A stretch of 17,824 nt of DNA from Rhodothermota bacterium (lineage in GTDB: Bacteria; Hydrogenedentota; Hydrogenedentia; Hydrogenedentales; GCA-2746185), in the NCBI GenBank assembly GCA_009885415.1, contig VFKU01000161.1:1-17824 (forward strand), read 5' to 3'. The notes beneath the pieces were generated by a model, which worked only from the letters and a program-made list of their open reading frames with translations, did not search any database and was not told where the DNA came from. Shown in pieces: positions 14,904 through 17,824 of this stretch. The translations under genes and the position numbers were made by a program. Each line of letters begins with the position of its first letter. The first letter of the stretch is position 1.

Positions 14904-14941
14904 ACCCTCCGGGTCTCTTACGGGATCTCTAAAAGGCCGAA

Positions 14942-14950
14942 TTATCCACA
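14942..14950 (+). promoter_or_regulatory. DnaA box, perfect consensus, upstream of the epimerase gene
   Basis: TTATCCACA, 9/9. On the minus strand its reverse complement runs into GATAAT, which could be a -10 box, so bound DnaA might block epimerase transcription (inference). Confidence 0.55.
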
Positions 14951-15097
14951 CACGAAATGGCTGATTGACCGTAAACTTCGGTTAATGAAAATTTCTCTTG
15001 CCCGCGACAAGCGAAGAATATAAATGATATAAGTCGTTTTTATATATGGGGTTAGGGGGTGCTATAAGAACGGGTTGAGTAGAAGGAGGGTCGCGCG

Positions 15098-15134
15098 AGC
15101 CGACGACCCGTCAATATATACCTGCCCGTCGGCT
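15098..15134. repeat. 8-bp inverted repeat downstream of dnaN
   Basis: AGCCGACG (15098-15105) and CGTCGGCT (15127-15134) flank a 21-nt AT-containing loop. It directly abuts the next inverted repeat. No T-run follows on the minus strand. Confidence 0.55.
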
Positions 15135-15161
15135 GATTTGTGTACAAGTTATTCACAAATC
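15135..15161. repeat. Inverted repeat with embedded DnaA-like box at the 3' side of dnaN
   Basis: GATTTGTG and CACAAATC flank an 11-nt loop, starting 10 nt after the dnaN stop. TTATTCACA (15149-15157, 8/9 DnaA consensus) overlaps loop and right arm. The 200-nt region from here to the epimerase start is AT-rich, with TATATAT and TATAAATGATATAA stretches. It may be a dnaN terminator-like structure or part of an origin. Confidence 0.5.
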
Positions 15162-15170
15162 TCGACCAGA

Positions 15171-16280
15171 TCAAGATATCCGGATTGGCATCACGACATT
15201 GATGTACTTGTCGACGCCACTCTCGGCCGCAGGCTTGACGATACCCGGGCTCATCGCGTCTTTGAGTACCAAGCAACATGTTTCCGTGTCGATGTGTTTG
15301 AGGATGTCGAGGAGGAAGTCGGGGTTGAACGCGATCTCGATCGGGTCGCCCTTGTAATCGACCGGGAATTCCTCTTCGTACTCACCAACTTCCGGCGTCA
15401 CTACGCTCAGCTTCGCCATCCCTGATTCGAGTTTGAAACGGACGGAATTAAACTTCTCGTTCGTCATCGTCCGCGTGCGGCGCACGGCTTCCATGAATTT
15501 CGCGGTGGACACCTTGGCCTGCTTGTCATGTTTTTGCGGAACGACCATCTCATAATTTGGGAACGAGCCTTCGATGAGCGCCGTGGTAAGTCGAAGCGCG
15601 TCAAATTGAAACGCGGCTTGGTTCTCTCCGAGGTACACATTCACGTCGCCTTCATCGCCAAGCAAGCGTGTAAGTTCTTGAATTAGCTTTCCGGGAATAA
15701 TGACTTTAAGATTCACACCGTCGATGATTCCCTCGGATTCCTTATATAGGCTCATCCTGCGACCGTCGGTGGCCACCGCTGTCAGGACACCGTTCTTCAG
15801 TTCAACCAACAGCCCGGTAAGGTTGTAACGCGCCTGATCGGTACAGATTGCAAAAGATGTTTTATCGAAGATTTCACGCAATAACTTCTGCGGTAGAACG
15901 ATAGGCTCCACGTCCTCCAATTGCCGTGCCGGAGGGAACTCGTCCGGAGACATACTGAATAGACGGGTGTGGATTTTCCCACACTCAATCCGAATCACAT
16001 TACTTTCGCCCAACTCAATCGTAATATCCGCGTCCGGTAGCTCGGAAAGAATCGAGGCTAAACGTTGCGAAGATACCGTCAACGAACCACTCTTCTTTAC
16101 CTCACAATCCACCGAGCACTCAAGACTGACCTTAAGGTCCGTCGTAAAAAGTCGAATACATCCCTTCTCCGCCTCAATGAGGATGTGTGAAAGAATCGGG
16201 AGTGCGGATTTAGCCGACACCACCGACTTCACTTTATTGACCGCATCAAGTAAATCTTGTTTCGGGATGATGATCTTCAT
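15171..16280 (-). CDS. dnaN: DNA polymerase III subunit beta (sliding clamp)
   Basis: 369 residues, the normal size for the ring-forming beta clamp, which tethers polymerase to DNA. The start MKIIIPKQDLLDAVNKVKSV matches domain 1; SALPILSHILIEA, TDLKVSLEC, then the domain 2 motif VATDGRRMSLY and the domain 3 region EGSFPNYEMVVPQ and the C-terminal YINVVMPIRI are family hallmarks. ATG at 16280 is fixed by the typical N-terminus. GAGGA lies 10 nt upstream with a DnaA-like box (GTATCCACA) between it and the ATG, so DnaA may repress it. Base composition is clearly more AT-rich than the neighbours. dnaA is not next to it: the region upstream is non-coding and then comes a pilus ATPase gene. Confidence 0.98.
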   Translation of the reverse strand: MKIIIPKQDLLDAVNKVKSVVSAKSALPILSHILIEAEKGCIRLFTTDLKVSLECSVDCEVKKSGSLTVSSQRLASILSELPDADITIELGESNVIRIECGKIHTRLFSMSPDEFPPARQLEDVEPIVLPQKLLREIFDKTSFAICTDQARYNLTGLLVELKNGVLTAVATDGRRMSLYKESEGIIDGVNLKVIIPGKLIQELTRLLGDEGDVNVYLGENQAAFQFDALRLTTALIEGSFPNYEMVVPQKHDKQAKVSTAKFMEAVRRTRTMTNEKFNSVRFKLESGMAKLSVVTPEVGEYEEEFPVDYKGDPIEIAFNPDFLLDILKHIDTETCCLVLKDAMSPGIVKPAAESGVDKYINVVMPIRIS

Positions 16281-16289
16281 GTATCCACA
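16281..16289 (+). promoter_or_regulatory. DnaA-like box (8/9) at the dnaN start
   Basis: GTATCCACA, one mismatch, directly adjacent to the dnaN ATG and after its ribosome-site candidate. Confidence 0.5.
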
Positions 16290-16330
16290 GTCCTCGGGTA
16301 ATGAAGTTTAGTTCTTTTAGTTATTAAATA

Positions 16331-16345
16331 AAGTAGTAGTAGTAG
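16331..16345 (-). promoter_or_regulatory. DnaA-trio-like run
   Basis: On the plus strand AAG followed by four TAG units; on the minus strand CTACTACTACTACTT, five consecutive units fitting the DnaA-trio pattern (complement of 3'-G/A-A-T/A-5'). An AT-rich block adjoins it at 16317-16330. Confidence 0.45.
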
Positions 16346-16471
16346 ATAGAGAAGTTAATCCCGTGTAAAACCTACTAAATCTATATACGACAGAGAGTTA
16401 AGGTGTGGATGGATTCTCTTTAACTCCAACCACCCCTCCCCATCCCCCACATTCACCCTCGGGTATATTTC

Positions 16472-16480
16472 TCTGGATAA
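16472..16480 (-). promoter_or_regulatory. DnaA-like box (8/9)
   Basis: TCTGGATAA on the plus strand, one mismatch to the inverse consensus TGTGGATAA, followed by AT-rich AATAAATTG and a further 7/9 box TGTGGAAAG at 16488-16496. Confidence 0.45.
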
Positions 16481-16529
16481 AATAAATTGTGGAAAGGGGA
16501 TCGTTTTTCCGCACACGAATCACAGAAAA

Positions 16530-16560
16530 CTCTCCACATATCCACCATTTATGTGGAGAG
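16530..16560. repeat. Perfect 11-bp inverted repeat of DnaA-like half boxes
   Basis: CTCTCCACATA (16530-16540) and TATGTGGAGAG (16550-16560) flank a 9-nt loop that contains a third TCCAC core. Each arm carries a 7/9 DnaA-like box in opposite orientation. Confidence 0.6.
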
Positions 16561-16694
16561 AACCACCCAATGAAGCTCCGCAACCACAATGAACAAAAAG
16601 CCCCATGGAGCAACATTCACCATGCTAACAGAGGCCCAAAAACAAAACAAGGCGCGGTGGCCCGGTGGGCTGAAATCCATATCTTTCCGGCCGA

Positions 16695-17824
16695 TCAGGT
16701 GCGAATGACGTTTAGGAATTCTTCCGCCGTGATCTCGCCATTTTTCACCTTCTGCCGGCAGCGCTCCGCCATTGTCTTAAACTTCGCCGCCTTAGATATT
16801 TTATCCACCGGCTCGTCGGCCACAATCATCTTCCGGATGGCCTCGTTGATCTCGAAAATCTCGAAGATTCCCGTCCGGCCTCGGTAGCCCGTTTGGAAGC
16901 AATGGCTGCACCCGGCGCCCTTGTAGAGCTTCTTGGTGGTCTCGGGGAGCCGGATCGAGCTTAACAGCGCCTTGGTGGGCGTGTAGGTAGTCTTGCAGTT
17001 CGGACAGATACACCGCACCAGCCGTTGCGCGACCACCGCCGTGAGCGCGCTGGCGACCAGGTACGAAGGCACGTCCATATTGCGCAGGGTCGATATGGCC
17101 TCCGGCGCGTCGTTGGTGTGTAGGGTGCTAAAGACCAGGTGTCCGGTCATCGCTGCACGGACGGCGATACGCGCGGTCTCCGGGTCGCGGATTTCGCCGA
17201 CCAGCAGCACGTCGATGTCCTGTCGCAACGCCGCACGCAGCACCTGCGCAAAGGTAAGGTCGATGTCCGGCTCAATCTGCACCTGGTTGATTCCCGAGAG
17301 CTGATACTCGACCGGATCCTCGAGCGTGACGATACTCTCGGTCATCACATCCATCTCGTTCAGGCACGAATACAGCGTCGTCGTCTTGCCGCTGCCCGTC
17401 GGCCCGGTGACGAGGATCATTCCGTAGGGCTGCTCTATAATCCGCTGCAGGCGCGCTTGATCTTCCGGCTCGAGGCCCAAGTCCTTGACGCCGGAAAGCA
17501 CCGAGGACTGGTCAAGCAGTCGCAGCACGATCCGTTCGCCCAGATAGGTCGGCAGGGTCGCGATGCGGATGTCGAATTCCGCCTCGCCGATCGCCATGCT
17601 GATGTGACCGTCCTGAGGGTGCCGCGTCTCGGTAATGTCGATATCGGCGAGGATTTTCAGGCGCGAGACCACTGCACTTTCGATATCGCGGGGGATACTC
17701 ATCACGTCGTGCAGCACGCCATCGATCCGGTAGCGCACACGCATCTCCGGCTCTTGCGGATCGAGGTGCACGTCCGTTGCGCCGGAGTTCACCGCGCCCT
17801 CGATGATGGTCGTGACGAGCTTGA
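16695..17824 (-). CDS. PilB/GspE-family assembly ATPase (5' end outside window)
   Basis: The visible 376 codons are the C-terminal ATPase part of a type IV pilus or type II secretion assembly ATPase, a hexameric cytoplasmic motor. In order: GATDVHLDP and RYRIDG (start of the ATPase N-subdomain), LPTYLGERIVLRLL, Walker A GPTGSGKTTT (about 17376-17406), the Asp box VTLEDPVEY, the Walker B region LLVGEIRDPETA, the His box TGHLVFSTLHTND, a tetracysteine zinc motif (CICPNC and CSHC), and GYRGRTGIFEI. The gene continues past the right edge (the frame is open to 17824), so the N-terminal part, which separates PilB from GspE, is not seen. Neither inner-membrane partner is in the window. TGA stop at 16695 and no clear terminator beyond. 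Confidence 0.95.
   Translation of the reverse strand, partial: KLVTTIIEGAVNSGATDVHLDPQEPEMRVRYRIDGVLHDVMSIPRDIESAVVSRLKILADIDITETRHPQDGHISMAIGEAEFDIRIATLPTYLGERIVLRLLDQSSVLSGVKDLGLEPEDQARLQRIIEQPYGMILVTGPTGSGKTTTLYSCLNEMDVMTESIVTLEDPVEYQLSGINQVQIEPDIDLTFAQVLRAALRQDIDVLLVGEIRDPETARIAVRAAMTGHLVFSTLHTNDAPEAISTLRNMDVPSYLVASALTAVVAQRLVRCICPNCKTTYTPTKALLSSIRLPETTKKLYKGAGCSHCFQTGYRGRTGIFEIFEINEAIRKMIVADEPVDKISKAAKFKTMAERCRQKVKNGEITAEEFLNVIRT

Larger units (their letters stand above)
16281..16694. other. Candidate replication origin (oriC)
   Basis: A 414-bp AT-rich intergenic region between dnaN and the PilB-type gene. It holds two 8/9 DnaA boxes (16281-16289, 16472-16480), 7/9 boxes at 16404-16412 and 16488-16496 and a palindromic pair at 16530-16560, an AT-rich block (TTAGTTATTAAATA, 16317-16330) suited to unwinding, and a run of DnaA-trio-like units beside it (16331-16345). 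On the minus strand the order is box cluster, trio run, AT-rich block, dnaN, which matches the known Bacillus subtilis unwinding architecture. No ORF here is credible. Against it: no 9/9 box in this gap, and the nearest fair box is about 58 bp from the trio run. Confidence 0.55.

Noticed and set aside
15045..15060. GGGGTTAGGGGG as a telomere-like or G-quadruplex element
   Set aside because: Only two G-runs, too few for an intramolecular quadruplex, and no repetition.
16630..16694. A GCCC-ACC-GGGC hairpin followed by a T-rich stretch as a terminator of the PilB-type gene
   Set aside because: The stem is only 4 bp and the T-stretch is interrupted and distant; too weak to report.
16398..16887. 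Small frames in the gap between dnaN and the PilB-type gene
   Set aside because: No ribosome site, no motifs, and they run into or out of the pilB-type gene antisense; better read as non-coding origin DNA.

Overview
The window is bacterial chromosomal DNA of fairly high GC, and every region outside a few intergenic stretches is densely coding. The gene set (membrane sulfatase-like protein fused to a flippase domain, TMTC-like TPR membrane protein, archaeal-type phosphoglycerate mutase, citramalate synthase) suggests an uncultured Gram-negative-type lineage of the Hydrogenedentota/Planctomycetota kind. That placement is a guess from gene flavour only; nothing in the window fixes the phylum.

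Layout. (1) 1-2738, minus: a very long membrane protein, cut by the left edge, that joins an MprF-type flippase domain (LPG_synthase_TM), a second block of membrane helices and a sulfatase-superfamily domain. (2) 2913-7221, plus: a DUF72 protein, a TPR lipoprotein-like/membrane-anchored protein overlapping it by 4 bp, a large multi-spanning TPR protein of the TMTC/GT-C type, and an unrecognised anchored protein. (3) 7222-7788: a 567-bp non-coding leader, then 7789-8256, a small secreted protein with a perfect Shine-Dalgarno sequence and a very strong terminator. (4) 8437-11313, minus: cimA and an ApgM-type protein likely to act in threonine/isoleucine supply. (5) 11390-12055, plus: rsmG, flanked and overlapped by two near-perfect parS sites, followed by DnaA boxes. 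(6) tRNA-Ser(GGA) (minus) and trxA (plus) fired from back-to-back promoters, then asd. (7) An NAD-dependent sugar epimerase (minus), convergent with and overlapping asd by 9 bp. (8) dnaN (minus), next to a 414-bp AT-rich, DnaA-box-bearing intergenic region with a TAG-trinucleotide run, then the 3' part of a PilB/GspE ATPase, cut by the right edge.

Taken together, parS palindromes, rsmG, dnaN and many DnaA boxes say that the right third of the window is at or very near the chromosomal replication origin. dnaA, parA and parB are not in the window, so this lineage has an origin neighbourhood in which the usual dnaA-dnaN and rsmG-parA-parB blocks are split. Metabolically, asd, the ApgM-type protein (proposed homoserine kinase in many bacteria) and cimA touch the same aspartate-to-threonine/isoleucine network. 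The left half is mainly cell-envelope genes.

The most unusual items are the flippase-sulfatase fusion lacking the formylglycine signature, the candidate origin with a DnaA-trio-like run, a parS site written through the conserved W-N codons of rsmG, two genes whose -10 boxes sit exactly where a leaderless transcript is expected, and the isolated, apparently highly expressed secreted protein. No computation or database search was possible; all counts were made by reading.
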